In this document: positions 16,659 through 27,040 of the stretch, one piece after another
Numbering within the stretch: position 1 is the first letter of the stretch
Layout of the letters: each line of letters opens with the position of its first letter
Source of the DNA: Acidimicrobiia bacterium
GTDB lineage: Bacteria > Actinomycetota > Acidimicrobiia > Acidimicrobiales > Acidimicrobilacustridaceae
Direction of reading: 5' to 3'
DNA: 64,000 nucleotides
NCBI GenBank assembly: GCA_020832495.1
Contig: JAFIEP010000004.1
Location: 1-64,000, forward strand
The notes under the pieces: model-generated
What the model saw: only the letters and a program-made list of their open reading frames with translations
Told to the model about the DNA's origin: nothing
Databases searched by the model: none
Program-made: the position numbers and the translations under genes

Positions 16659-18410
16659 TCAGCCGGTGAAGCGGGGCTGGGTGCGCACCGGCTGGGCCGG
16701 TGCGGGTCGCTGGGCCCCCGAGGGGCTCGGGCCGGTCGGGCCAGCGGGAGCGCTGCTGGGGCCGCTGCCAGGGCTGGCCGGTTCTCCGGCGGCCACGGCA
16801 TCGATGGTCCACTCGAAATCGGTGCGCACCGCCGAGGTCGGCTCGTCGATGGTGTCCACCACCCGCCAGCGCGTGGTCGCTGACTCGGGGGTGAGTTCAA
16901 CGGTGACGTACCCACGATGGCGGGCGTTGGCGTACACCGCCCAGGGGAGGGCGCTGACCAGGTCGCCGAAGATGTCGACCAACTCCGCAGGGAAGCTCGA
17001 CGAGATCGAGGTGCCGACCACCTCGTGTCCGATGATCGGCGACCCGTCGGGATCGTCCCAGTCGGCCAGCAGGTGTCCGGCGCCGGAGGCGTGGATGTCG
17101 CCCGACAGCACCAACGGGTTGCGCACCTCGGGTCGTGCGAACAGGTCCATCATCCGCTGGCGGGCGAAGGGGTAGCCATCCCACTGGTCCTGGTTGATGA
17201 ATGGACCCAACGGCGTGGAGCCCATGACCACCGACTGGGCCACCACGTTCCACGTCGTGTCCGAGGAGCGCATCGCCCCGTCCAGCCACGCTTCCTGGGC
17301 GTCACCGAGCATGGTGCGGGTGGGATCGTCGTTGTCGGCGCAGGGCTCGACGATGCCGTCACCGCAGCCCTGGTTGGCGCGGTACTGGCGGGTGTCGAGC
17401 GCGTAGAAGGTGCCCAGTTGCCCCCATGGGGTGCTGCGGTAGATGGGGAGGTCGGCGCCCACCGGCGGCGGCATCCGGACGGCCTGGTGCTCCCACCACG
17501 CCTGGTACGCCTCGGCTCGACGGGTGCGGAAGGCCTCGATCGGGTCGTTGTTCTCGCTGATGAGGTCGGCGTAGTTGTTGTCCACCTCATGGTCGTCCCA
17601 GGTCACCACCCAGGGGAAGGCGTGGTGCGCGGCCTGCAGTTCGGTGTCGCTGCGGTACAGCGCGTAGCGGTTCCGGTAGCCGAGGAGGTCCTGGGCCTCT
17701 CCGCCGGGCACGGGTCGAATGCGACTGCCGGTGGACTCGTAGATGTAGTCACCGAGGTGGAAACAGACGTCGAGCGGTTCGGCAGCCAGGTGGGTGTGGG
17801 ACGTGTAGTAGCCGTTGCCGTAGTTCTGGCACGAGGCGAAGCCGAAGGCCATGCGGGCCACAGCGCTGCCGTTTGCCGGTGTGGTGCGAGTTCTCCCCAC
17901 CGGGCTCGAGAATCCAGGGACCGAGAAGCGGTACCAGTACCAGGTGTCGGGCTCGAGGCCGTCGACGTCGACGTGCACGCTGTGGGCGAAGGCAGCCGGG
18001 GCCGTGGCGCTGCCCGAGCGGACCACCCGGGCGAACCCCTCGTCGGCGGCAACCTCCCAGTCCACGGTGACGTCGCCGGGAGCCATACCTCCGCCCTCGA
18101 GTGGGTCCGGGGCCAAGCGCGTCCACAACACCACCCGGTCGGGCAGCGGGTCACCGCTGCCCACGCCGAGGGTGAACGGCGGGTCGGTGATGGCCCGGGC
18201 TGCGGTGATGCCGGCCAGGCTGGTGGCCGGCCGCCAGGCGACGGCTGCTGCGGCCACCGCAGCGGTCGACAGCAGGAAGTGGCGTCGATCGACGCGAGGC
18301 GACCAGCCGTCGCCACCTCGCCGTCGCCGCGTCGGCTGTGGCCCGCCGACCCCTGCGTCTCGTCGGTTCGAAGCTGGCACCGGATCCCCCGTCGTTCGTG
18401 CGCCCGCCAT
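16659..18410 (-). CDS. phoD: Tat-exported alkaline phosphatase D (PhoD-like phosphodiesterase)
   Basis: 583 residues. A long Arg-rich n-region carries the twin-arginine motif DRRHFLL (Arg42-Arg43) and an Ala-rich h-region. An N-terminal Fn3-like PhoD domain (about 75-180) is followed by the metallophosphatase domain with FGFASCQNY, HLGDYIYE, TWDDHEVDNNY and LSGDIH, the metal ligands of PhoD. It hydrolyses phosphodiesters and phosphomonoesters outside the cytoplasm, often Ca2+/Fe3+-dependent, in phosphate scavenging. The C-terminus ends in a Pro/Ser/Gly-rich tail of about 40 residues. ATG 18410 has GGAGG 6 nt upstream. Confidence 0.92.
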   Translation of the reverse strand: MAGARTTGDPVPASNRRDAGVGGPQPTRRRRGGDGWSPRVDRRHFLLSTAAVAAAAVAWRPATSLAGITAARAITDPPFTLGVGSGDPLPDRVVLWTRLAPDPLEGGGMAPGDVTVDWEVAADEGFARVVRSGSATAPAAFAHSVHVDVDGLEPDTWYWYRFSVPGFSSPVGRTRTTPANGSAVARMAFGFASCQNYGNGYYTSHTHLAAEPLDVCFHLGDYIYESTGSRIRPVPGGEAQDLLGYRNRYALYRSDTELQAAHHAFPWVVTWDDHEVDNNYADLISENNDPIEAFRTRRAEAYQAWWEHQAVRMPPPVGADLPIYRSTPWGQLGTFYALDTRQYRANQGCGDGIVEPCADNDDPTRTMLGDAQEAWLDGAMRSSDTTWNVVAQSVVMGSTPLGPFINQDQWDGYPFARQRMMDLFARPEVRNPLVLSGDIHASGAGHLLADWDDPDGSPIIGHEVVGTSISSSFPAELVDIFGDLVSALPWAVYANARHRGYVTVELTPESATTRWRVVDTIDEPTSAVRTDFEWTIDAVAAGEPASPGSGPSSAPAGPTGPSPSGAQRPAPAQPVRTQPRFTG

Positions 18411-18531
18411 TGGTGGCCTCCGATGGTAGTCGGCACTTCCGAGCGGCGGCTCTGCGCCCAATGGCGAGCAGGTGAACGTCTGGTGCCGACAGGGTGCGGG
18501 AACTGCCGCTCGGCCCGACGGTCGCGGTGGG

Positions 18532-18537
18532 TAGGCT
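18532..18537 (+). promoter_or_regulatory. Putative -10 box of proS
   Basis: TAGGCT, 8 nt before ATG 18546. Confidence 0.45.
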
Positions 18538-18545
18538 GCGCCGCC

Positions 18546-19958
18546 ATGGCCAAGGCTCCCGTGCTCACCCCCCAGGCGGAGGACTTCCCCCGCTGGTACC
18601 AGGACGTTCTCAACAAGGCAGAGTTGGCCGACAACGGCCCGGTGCGGGGCACCATGGTCATCCGGCCCTACGGCTATGCCGTGTGGGAACGGATGCAGGC
18701 AGCCGTCGATGCCCGCATCAAGGCGGCCGGCGCCGAGAACGCCTACTTCCCGCTGTTCATCCCCGAGTCCTACCTCCGGCGTGAGGCCGAGCACGTCGAG
18801 GGGTTCAGCCCGGAACTGGCCGTGGTCACCCATGCCGGGGGCAAGGAACTCGAGGAACCGGTGGTGGTGCGGCCCACGTCGGAGACGGTCATCGGGGAGT
18901 TCATGGGCAAGTGGGTGCAGAGCTACCGCGACCTGCCGCTGTTGCTCAACCAGTGGGCCAACGTCGTGCGCTGGGAGCTGCGGCCGCGGACGTTCCTGCG
19001 CAGCACCGAGTTCCTGTGGCAGGAGGGTCACACCGCGCACGCCACCGAGACCGACGCTGCTGCGTACGCCCGTCGCATCCTGTTCGACGTCTACGAGAAC
19101 TTCATGCGTGAGGTGTTGGCCATCCCCGTGGTGGTGGGTCGCAAGACACCGAGCGAGCGCTTCGCCGGCGCCACCAACACCATGACCTGTGAGGCCATGA
19201 TGGTGGACGGGAAGGCCTTGCAGATGGGGACGAGTCACGAACTGGGGCAGAACTTCGCCCGGGCGTTCGACATCACCTATCTCGATGACCAGGGCAGCCA
19301 GCAGGTGGCATGGACCACGTCGTGGGGCGTCTCCACCCGCATGATGGGCGGCCTGATCATGGCCCACGGCGACGATCGGGGGCTACGAGTGCCACCGGCG
19401 GTGGCCCCCGTGGAGGTGGTGGTGTTGGCCGTGCGCGACGACGCCGACGTGGTCGACCGCTGTCGGGCGCTGGCCGAAGAACTCCGTGGCGCGGGTCGGC
19501 GCGTGCGGCTCGACGACCGCACCGAGCTGTCGATGGGGCGTCGGGCCACCGAGTGGGAGCTGAAGGGCGTGCCCGTGCGTCTGGAGTTGGGCCCCCGCGA
19601 CCTGGCCGAGGACAGGGCCGTCCTGGCGCGACGCATCGAGGGCGACAAGCAGCCGGTGCCGTTGGCCGGCGTGGCGGGCGCGGTGGACGAGGCGTTGACC
19701 GCCGCCCAGACGTCCCTGCTGGCCCAGGCCACCACGCTGCGTGACCAACGCATTGCTGCGGTGTCCAGCCTCGACGAGGCGGTGGAGGCCGCCGGTGTCG
19801 GGTGGGCGACGTTGCCCTGGGACCTCGTGGGCGAGGCGGGGGAGTCGACGCTCGCACAATCGGCGGTCACCGTCCGTTGCCTCCGGAGAGAAGACGGTTC
19901 CCTGCCCGACAGTGAGGACGAAGCGGGCCTCGTGGCGTACGTCGGCCGGTCGTACTGA
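18546..19958 (+). CDS. proS: Prolyl-tRNA synthetase, short archaeal/eukaryotic-like type
   Basis: 470 residues, lacking the editing insertion of the long bacterial ProRS. Class II motifs are present: RGTMVIRPYGYAVWE near the start (motif 1 region), RWELRPRTFLRSTEFLWQEGHTAH (motif 2) and TSWGVSTRMMGGLIMAHGDD (motif 3). An anticodon-binding domain and the C-terminal zinc-domain-like extension ending in Tyr follow. It charges tRNA-Pro. The gene lies 331 bp upstream of the rimP-nusA-infB block and diverges from phoD. Confidence 0.95.
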   Translation: MAKAPVLTPQAEDFPRWYQDVLNKAELADNGPVRGTMVIRPYGYAVWERMQAAVDARIKAAGAENAYFPLFIPESYLRREAEHVEGFSPELAVVTHAGGKELEEPVVVRPTSETVIGEFMGKWVQSYRDLPLLLNQWANVVRWELRPRTFLRSTEFLWQEGHTAHATETDAAAYARRILFDVYENFMREVLAIPVVVGRKTPSERFAGATNTMTCEAMMVDGKALQMGTSHELGQNFARAFDITYLDDQGSQQVAWTTSWGVSTRMMGGLIMAHGDDRGLRVPPAVAPVEVVVLAVRDDADVVDRCRALAEELRGAGRRVRLDDRTELSMGRRATEWELKGVPVRLELGPRDLAEDRAVLARRIEGDKQPVPLAGVAGAVDEALTAAQTSLLAQATTLRDQRIAAVSSLDEAVEAAGVGWATLPWDLVGEAGESTLAQSAVTVRCLRREDGSLPDSEDEAGLVAYVGRSY

Positions 19959-20096
19959 CGGTCCTGCTGAGCAGTTGGCGATCGCCGTCCGGGCCGACCT
20001 GTTGTCGCCCCAGCCGGTCGGTGGCGGAGCCGGTCGATGGGTCGCGGCGTGGGCGGGCCTACCCCGCTTCAGTGGGTCCGCCCAGCGCCGAGCGGC

Positions 20097-20102
20097 TACA
20101 CT
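20097..20102 (+). promoter_or_regulatory. Putative -10 box for the rimP-nusA-infB transcript
   Basis: TACACT about 190 nt before rimP, placed so that transcription would begin about 20 nt before the hairpin at 20132. No good -35 was found. The rest of the 19959-20289 gap shows no gene. Confidence 0.4.
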
Positions 20103-20131
20103 GTGTCCGCCAACTCGTTCGAGCTCGATCG

Positions 20132-20157
20132 AAAGGCGTGGGTCACCCCACGCCTTT
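20132..20157 (+). terminator. Perfect 11-bp hairpin in the rimP-nusA leader (terminator or attenuator)
   Basis: The arms 20132-20142 and 20147-20157 are exact reverse complements around a 4-nt loop, GC-rich at the core. They are followed by a pyrimidine run that starts with TTT. It lies downstream of the TACACT box and 132 nt before rimP. It therefore interrupts the leader of this operon, or it may terminate a proS transcript. Confidence 0.65.
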
Positions 20158-20289
20158 CTTCTCGCTCGGGCACCGACGGTGCCGAGTGCGGGCAGCCTCG
20201 TGCAGCGCGTGCCATCGGCACGACCGGAGGCCGCAGACCGCCCACCAGCCGCTTGACCGCCCGACAGACGACAGCCGAGGAGGTGACCG

Positions 20290-20867
20290 ATGACCGTCGT
20301 GGACCGACTGAACGACCTGTGTGTTCCCGTGCTCGACGAGCTCGGTCTGGAGCTGTTCGACCTCACCTACGAGGGCGGTGTGGTGCGCGTCGCCGTGGAT
20401 CGGGCCGGCGGTGTGGACCTCGAGGCGATCGCCGAGGCCACCCGACGGATCTCCCGACTGTTCGACGAACACGACCCGATTTCGGGGAGCTACACGCTCG
20501 AGGTGTCCTCGCCTGGTCTCGAGCGCACGCTGCGCACTCCCGACCACTTCCGGTGGGCGGTCGGGCGGACGGTGGCGATCAAGACCACACCCGGCACACC
20601 TGGGGATCGGCGACCGAAGGGCACGCTGGTCGAGGCGGACGACGACGGCCTGACCGTCGACCTCGACGACCCGGCTGGTGAACGGCGGAGCCTGACCTAC
20701 GACGAGGTCGAACGGGCGACCACGGTCTTCGTCTGGGAACCGACCCCCAAGCCGGGTTCGGCCTCCCGATCGCCTGGTTCGTCTCGATCGAAGGCGAAGA
20801 AGCCGACCGCCGAGAGCGGGCCATCCGACCGCCCGACTGCACGCAAGGACGAAGAGGTAGAGGCGTC

Positions 20868-20871
<4 letters not shown>
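20290..20871 (+). CDS. rimP: Ribosome maturation factor RimP
   Basis: 193 residues. The N-terminal alpha/beta domain (VLDELGLELFDLTYE) and the conserved YTLEVSSPGLERTLRTPDHF segment identify RimP, which assists 30S subunit maturation. The second, SH3-like domain is followed by a Ser/Lys/Pro-rich tail of about 45 residues not found in shorter family members. ATG 20290 has a strong GAGGAGGTGA ribosome-binding site. The stop overlaps the nusA start in an ATGA arrangement. Confidence 0.95.
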
Positions 20872-22196
<1,325 letters not shown>

Positions 22197-22350
22197 TGTG
22201 ACGGCTTCGTGCGGCACCGGTGTGCTGCGCGACAATGAAGGGTCTGTGTGATCGCGTGGCGCGCACATGCGACCGCCCCTTGTAGCGGCGAGTGACCGCT
22301 GCAAGCTGCCAGCCTCGGCAGCAACGACGACGAGTACGAAGGACGTAGTA

Positions 22351-25257
22351 GTGGCAAACATCCGGGTCTACGAGCTTGCGAGGGAACTCGGGCTCACCAA
22401 CAAGGAGTGTCTCGAGCTCTGCGAGTCGCTCGGAATCGGGGTGAAGAGCCACTCGTCGTCGGTCGTCGGGCCGCAGGCCGACCGCGTCCGACGCAAGGCC
22501 GAGCGCGAAGGGCTGGTGCGCGACCAGCAGCCCGAGGAACCGGGGAAGAAGAAGACGGCCAAGAAGGCCTCGAAGAAGGCTGCCAAGAAGGCGGCTGCTC
22601 CGCCTCCAGCAGCGGATGCCGCACCGCCTGCGCCAGCCGAGCCGACCGACGCGCCGGCCGCGGCGCCAGCGGCCGAGCCTGTCGCGCCGGTCGCCGAGGC
22701 CCCCACTCCTGCGCCGGCCGAACCCGCCGAGCCGGTCGACAGCACGCCGGACGAGCCCGTTGCTCCGGCGGCGGCCCCGCCGACCTCCCCTCCGTCGGCG
22801 CCCGTCCCGCCCGCCCCCGCAGCAGAGACCGAGGTCCCGAGTGCGCCGCCGGCGGCCACCGAGGCCGACGAGCCACCGTCGAAGCCGCGTCGGGTGGTGA
22901 CTTCCTCGGGCAGCGAGCACCCGCCGCGCCCGCCGAAGGTCGAGCCGGAGCCCCAGCGCCCGGCGGCCGCCGAGCAGGCGCCGCCCGCCCCGCCCTCCGC
23001 TCCGTCGCCCCCGCCCGCCGCCACGGTCGATCCCGGTGTGCGTCCGCCGTCGGTGGCACCGCCCAAGCCGGGCACGGGCCCCGTGTCGGTGAGCGGCAAG
23101 CCGATCCCGCCACCGCCGCGTGCGCCGCTGTCGCCCACCGGCAAGCCGATTCCACCCCCACCGGGAGCGCGCAGCTCGTCGGGACCCACCACGCAGGGAC
23201 GCGGTGGCCCGCCGGGCTCGGGTGGACCACGTCGCGCTCCGTCGGCGGGCGGACCACGCCCCGGGGGCGGTCGTCCTTCGATGGGCGGGCCCGGGGGCGG
23301 TCCACCGCCGCCCGGGCGTGGTCGGGGTGGCCCTGGTGGCGGTGGGCCGGGAGGCGGTCCCAGCGGACGTCGTCCGCCTCGCCGCAAGGGACGTCGCCGT
23401 CGCAACCGCGACGAGCTGCAGCCCATGGACGCGCCCAGCTACACCCCCAAGGAGGCTCCGGTCCCCCAGGGCGAGGTGGTGATCGAACGTTCTTCCACGC
23501 CGCAAGAGGTGGGTCCGAAGTTGAACCGCACAGCGGCCGACGTCGTGCGCTACCTCATGCAGCAGGGCGAGATGGTCACGGCCACCCAGTCGCTCAGCGA
23601 CGACATGATCGAGTTGTTCGCCGACGAGATCGGGGCGGAGATCCGTCTCGTCGATCCGGGCGAGGAGCAGGAAGTCGAGTTGCAGAAGCTCCTCGACGTC
23701 GACTGGGACGTCGACGAGGACGAACGCGCCAGCTGGGATGCTCGTCCTCCGGTGATCACCGTGATGGGCCACGTCGACCACGGCAAGACGAAGCTGCTCG
23801 ACCAGATCCGCAGTGCCAACGTGGTGGCCGGCGAGGCCGGCGGCATCACCCAGCACATCGGCGCCTACCAGACCCGACGCGACGACCGTCCGATCACCTT
23901 CCTCGACACCCCCGGTCACGAGGCGTTCACCGCCATGCGTGCCCGTGGCGCCGAAGCGACCGACATCGTGGTGCTCGTGGTGGCCGCCGACGACGGGGTG
24001 ATGCCCCAGACGACCGAGGCGCTCAGCCACGCCAAGGCAGCCGAGGTCCCCATCGTGGTGGCCATCAACAAGGTCGACCGGGAGAACGCCGACCCCAACC
24101 GGGTGAAGCAGCAGCTCTCCGAGGCTGGGCTGGTGCCCGAGGACTGGGGCGGCGACACCGTCATGGTGGAGGTGTCGGCCCTGCAGAACCTGGGCATCGA
24201 CGACCTGCTCGACAACCTCCTCGTGGTTGCCGAGCTCGAGGACCTTCGGGCCACGCCGGAAGGGCGCGCCCGGGGCATCGTGCTCGAGTCGCACCTCGAC
24301 ATCGGGCGAGGCCCGGTGGCCACCATCCTGGTGCAGCAGGGCACGCTCACGGTCGGTGACCCGGTGGTGGCCGGCGCAGCGTCGGGCCGGGTGCGGGCCA
24401 TGCTCGACGACCACGGCCGTCAGATCCGCGAGGCGGGGCCCTCCACGCCCGTGCAGCTGCTCGGACTCAGCGAGCCGGCCGAGGCCGGCGACCGGTTCGT
24501 GGTGGCACCCGACGAGAAGGTGGCGGCCAAGGTGGCCTCCACCCGGGAGCACTGGCGACGGGTGGCGGCGCTGGGTCAGGAGGCGCACGCCATGGCCGGC
24601 GGCGCCAAGCTCGAGGACATCTTCGCCCAGATCCAGGCCGGCGAAGCGGCCACGCTGAACCTCATCGTGAAGGCCGACGTCACCGGTTCGCTCGAAGCGG
24701 TCACCGAGAGTCTCCGCAAGCTCGAACGTGACGATGTGAAGCTGTCGTTCGTCCACCGCGGCGTCGGTGGCATCACCGAGAACGACATCCAGCTCGCTGC
24801 TGCGTCCAACGCAACCATCTTGGGCTTCAACGTCCGGCCGGATCGCAAGGCTCGCGAACTCGCCGAACTCGAGCACGTGGAGATCCGCACCTACGAGATC
24901 ATCTACAAGCTGCTCGAGGACATCGAGAACGCCATGTTGGGCCTGCTCGCTCCGGAGTACGAGGAAATCGTCACCGGCGACGCCGAGGTGCGCGAGGTCT
25001 TCTCGGTGCCCCGCATCGGCAAAGTGGCCGGCTGCTATGTCACCAACGGCGTCATCACCCGCAACTCGAAGGTGCGCTTCCTCCGGGAGGGCACCATCAT
25101 CTGGAAGGGCACCGTGTCGTCGCTGCGTCGCTTCAAGGAGGACGTGCGCGAGGTGGCTGCGGGCTTCGAGTGCGGCATCGGGCTCTCCGACTTCCAGGAC
25201 CTGAAGTCGGGCGACGTCATCGAGACGTTCGAGGAGCGCGAGATCCCTCGGACCTGA
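22351..25257 (+). CDS. infB: Translation initiation factor IF-2
   Basis: 968 residues. An IF2-N helix-turn domain (about 1-55) precedes a Lys-rich then Pro/Ala/Gly-rich linker of about 350 residues. The G domain has GHVDHGKT at 473-480, DTPGHEAF and NKVD. Domains II to IV follow, ending in the C2 domain that binds fMet-tRNA. GTG 22351 is preceded by GAAGGA and opens the conserved [11 protein letters not shown] sequence; the frame is open further upstream but is not IF-2-like. Its 3' 41 bp overlap the antisense thioredoxin gene. Confidence 0.97.
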   Translation: MANIRVYELARELGLTNKECLELCESLGIGVKSHSSSVVGPQADRVRRKAEREGLVRDQQPEEPGKKKTAKKASKKAAKKAAAPPPAADAAPPAPAEPTDAPAAAPAAEPVAPVAEAPTPAPAEPAEPVDSTPDEPVAPAAAPPTSPPSAPVPPAPAAETEVPSAPPAATEADEPPSKPRRVVTSSGSEHPPRPPKVEPEPQRPAAAEQAPPAPPSAPSPPPAATVDPGVRPPSVAPPKPGTGPVSVSGKPIPPPPRAPLSPTGKPIPPPPGARSSSGPTTQGRGGPPGSGGPRRAPSAGGPRPGGGRPSMGGPGGGPPPPGRGRGGPGGGGPGGGPSGRRPPRRKGRRRRNRDELQPMDAPSYTPKEAPVPQGEVVIERSSTPQEVGPKLNRTAADVVRYLMQQGEMVTATQSLSDDMIELFADEIGAEIRLVDPGEEQEVELQKLLDVDWDVDEDERASWDARPPVITVMGHVDHGKTKLLDQIRSANVVAGEAGGITQHIGAYQTRRDDRPITFLDTPGHEAFTAMRARGAEATDIVVLVVAADDGVMPQTTEALSHAKAAEVPIVVAINKVDRENADPNRVKQQLSEAGLVPEDWGGDTVMVEVSALQNLGIDDLLDNLLVVAELEDLRATPEGRARGIVLESHLDIGRGPVATILVQQGTLTVGDPVVAGAASGRVRAMLDDHGRQIREAGPSTPVQLLGLSEPAEAGDRFVVAPDEKVAAKVASTREHWRRVAALGQEAHAMAGGAKLEDIFAQIQAGEAATLNLIVKADVTGSLEAVTESLRKLERDDVKLSFVHRGVGGITENDIQLAAASNATILGFNVRPDRKARELAELEHVEIRTYEIIYKLLEDIENAMLGLLAPEYEEIVTGDAEVREVFSVPRIGKVAGCYVTNGVITRNSKVRFLREGTIIWKGTVSSLRRFKEDVREVAAGFECGIGLSDFQDLKSGDVIETFEEREIPRT

Positions 25258-25639
25258 CCGTTTCCTCGAGGTGTCGGCGGGCGGCGTCGACACCGACGAG
25301 GCGGTGTGTGACGCGTCCGTCGGCGGTGGCCACCAGCGTGGTCGGGGTCGACCGGATGCTGTAGTTCTCGGCCCCCTCCGGTTCCTCGGTGACGTCCACG
25401 GCCTGCACGGCCATCTCTGGCGCTCGTCGGGCCAGCAGATCGAGCAGTCCGCGGCACGAGGCGCAGGTCGGGGCGGTCCACACGACCCAGGTGGGATCGT
25501 GGCCACGCCACTCGGCGGGCAGCCGGGGGAGACCCTCTGCACCGCGGTGCCGGTCGGCCGAGGCGCGCCAGCGCCACCAGACCGCCGCCACGCCCACGGC
25601 CACCGCCACGAGGACCAGCACGACCAGGCGGACGGTCAT
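25217..25639 (-). CDS. Membrane-anchored thioredoxin-like protein
   Basis: 140 residues. The N-terminal membrane helix (about 2-22) is followed by a thioredoxin fold with WTAPTCASCRG (redox Cys59 and Cys62) and the cis-Pro segment STPTTL. It probably acts as a thiol oxidoreductase on the outer face of the membrane. ATG 25639 overlaps the stop of the upstream DUF4395 gene by 4 bp (ATGA), so the two form one unit. The 3' end runs 41 bp into the end of infB on the other strand. Confidence 0.85.
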   Translation of the reverse strand: MTVRLVVLVLVAVAVGVAAVWWRWRASADRHRGAEGLPRLPAEWRGHDPTWVVWTAPTCASCRGLLDLLARRAPEMAVQAVDVTEEPEGAENYSIRSTPTTLVATADGRVTHRLVGVDAARRHLEETVRSEGSRAPRTSR

Positions 25640-26133
25640 GAGGCTGTCCGGCGCCGGTGACGTGCCCGCCATCGGGCCACCGTGACGTAGAGCTCGCAAC
25701 CGACGCACAGGCCGGTGACCGCGCTCAGGGCGGCCAGTGCTGCCACCACCAGGGTGAGCGACCAGCCGACACTGGTTGCACCGAGGGCGAATGCCACCGT
25801 GGCCGCAGTGAGGAAGGCCACGCCGACGGTGGCGGCGAACCGGGGAGGCCGGGGGTCCTCGAGCTCTGTCGGTGGCCCGAGACGGGGTCGGATCACCGCT
25901 GTGTAGAAGCGCAACACGGGGCCGTAGCGAGGCCCGAAGGCGGCGCCGAGGGCCAGCACCCCGGCGAACAGTGGCGCGATCGGCCACCAGCCCGCCACGA
26001 AGCCCACCGCCAACGCCGTGGCCAGCACGGCCTGGTTGGTGCGGGGCCCGCGGGGATCGATGGGTGGCGGTGCGGCCGGACTCGCGTCGGCGACGGGGCT
26101 GGTCGGCCGGGTGAGGGGACGGTTCGAGGTCAC
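25636..26133 (-). CDS. DUF4395 family membrane protein
   Basis: About 165 residues. A short Pro-rich N-terminus with IDPRGPRTNQAV is followed by four predicted membrane helices. A Cys-x-x-x-Cys-like VTGLCVGCELYV segment lies near the last helix, as in DUF4395 proteins, which commonly neighbour thioredoxin-like proteins. The paired cysteines and the overlapping thioredoxin gene suggest electron transfer across the membrane, but this is inference. The start is uncertain between GTG 26133 and an ATG at 26175. Confidence 0.75.
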   Translation of the reverse strand: MTSNRPLTRPTSPVADASPAAPPPIDPRGPRTNQAVLATALAVGFVAGWWPIAPLFAGVLALGAAFGPRYGPVLRFYTAVIRPRLGPPTELEDPRPPRFAATVGVAFLTAATVAFALGATSVGWSLTLVVAALAALSAVTGLCVGCELYVTVARWRARHRRRTAS

Positions 26134-26220
26134 GTTCCCGTAAACCCGACCCAAGTGGTCAGGTATTCCCGTCATGGCGGATCACCGGACCGGCGAGGGA
26201 AGAACACGCCGGACGCTCGC

Positions 26221-26226
26221 TACGCT
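26221..26226 (+). promoter_or_regulatory. Putative -10 box of ylxP
   Basis: TACGCT, 7 nt before GTG 26234. It would give the ylxP-rbfA-truB group its own promoter, separate from infB. Confidence 0.45.
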
Positions 26227-26233
26227 TCGCCTG

Positions 26234-26533
26234 GTGACAGCGCATGTCCAGGCATTGGTGGTCGAGGTGCACGTGCCTGCCTCGGCCTCGTTGAAGGCGA
26301 AGCGCGCCGTCGTGCGCAGCATCGTGGACGGCGCACGTCACCGCTTCGGCCTGGCGGTGGCCGAGACCGACCATCTCGACCGTTGGCAGCGAGCCCAGCT
26401 CACGTTCTGTGCGGTGTCGGGCTCGGCCGGCCACACCGTCGAACTGATCGACCGCGCCGAGCGGTTCGTCTGGTCGTTCCCCGATGTCGAGGTGCTCGAG
26501 GCCACCCGGGTGTGGCTGGAGACCGACACCTGA
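26234..26533 (+). CDS. ylxP: YlxP-like protein (DUF503)
   Basis: 99 residues of the DUF503 family: an N-terminal VVEVHVPASASLKAKRAVVRSI segment, a central VAETDHLDRWQRAQLTF strand and a final helix-strand pair. The family is found between infB and rbfA in many Gram-positive operons; its role is thought to be ribosome-related but is not established. GTG 26234 is chosen from the -10 spacing and the family start. RbfA begins 45 bp downstream. Confidence 0.85.
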   Translation: MTAHVQALVVEVHVPASASLKAKRAVVRSIVDGARHRFGLAVAETDHLDRWQRAQLTFCAVSGSAGHTVELIDRAERFVWSFPDVEVLEATRVWLETDT

Positions 26534-26578
26534 TCCCGGCCAGTACGATCACCGGGTTCGACGAACGCGAGGAGCGTC

Positions 26579-27031
26579 ATGGCTGGACGACGGAAGCAGA
26601 CGGGCCGGCGCCCGTACGACCGCACTGATCGGGTGGGCGAGCTCATCCGGGAGGTGGTGGCCGACGAGCTCCGCTCGATCGACGACGATCGGCTGATCGC
26701 CGTCACCATCACCGGTGCGCAGGTCGACCCCGAGATCCGACGGGCCGTGGTGTACTTCGACAACGGCGACGCAGAGTTGGCCTCCGACGACGACGTGGTG
26801 GCTGTTCTCGAGGGGCGCAGGGTGGCGCTGCAACAGGAGCTGAACCGCCAGACCCGGCTGCGACGCACCCCGGAGCTGGTGTTCCGCCCCGACGAGGGGG
26901 TCCGGTCCGGTGCCCGCATCGAGGCCATCCTGGCCGACCTGCGCTCCGAGTCCGACGCCGAGTCCGACGCCGATCTGGCCGATCCCGATCTGGCCGACCC
27001 CGATCTGGCCGATCCCGACGACGGTCGCTGA
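26579..27031 (+). CDS. rbfA: Ribosome-binding factor A
   Basis: 150 residues. The KH-like RbfA core (about 15-120) includes [17 protein letters not shown], a [12 protein letters not shown] strand and [20 protein letters not shown]. It binds the 30S subunit during late 16S rRNA maturation. The C-terminus is an acidic repeat tail of about 25 residues encoded by tandem 15-bp units. A GAGGAG ribosome-binding site precedes ATG 26579. Confidence 0.93.
   Translation: MAGRRKQTGRRPYDRTDRVGELIREVVADELRSIDDDRLIAVTITGAQVDPEIRRAVVYFDNGDAELASDDDVVAVLEGRRVALQQELNRQTRLRRTPELVFRPDEGVRSGARIEAILADLRSESDAESDADLADPDLADPDLADPDDGR
26972..27016 (+). repeat. Three tandem 15-bp units at the end of rbfA
   Basis: Units at 26972-26986, 26987-27001 and 27002-27016 differ only by one T/C change in the middle copy. 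Each encodes DLADP, so the copy number is frame-neutral. Confidence 0.9.
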
Positions 27032-27040
27032 GCCCCGATC

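Noticed and set aside
16917-18545. Long in-frame upstream extension of proS, antisense to phoD
   Set aside because: ProRS similarity starts at ATG 18546 with a -10 hexamer 8 nt upstream; the extension mirrors the PhoD gene.
19959-20289. Possible tRNA or other structured RNA before rimP, as metY precedes rimP in Escherichia coli
   Set aside because: No cloverleaf or CCA-like end could be drawn; only the hairpin at 20132-20157 stands out.
22197-22350. Gap between nusA and infB examined for a hidden ylxR
   Set aside because: About 150 bp is too short and no frame shows the YlxR cysteine/arginine pattern.
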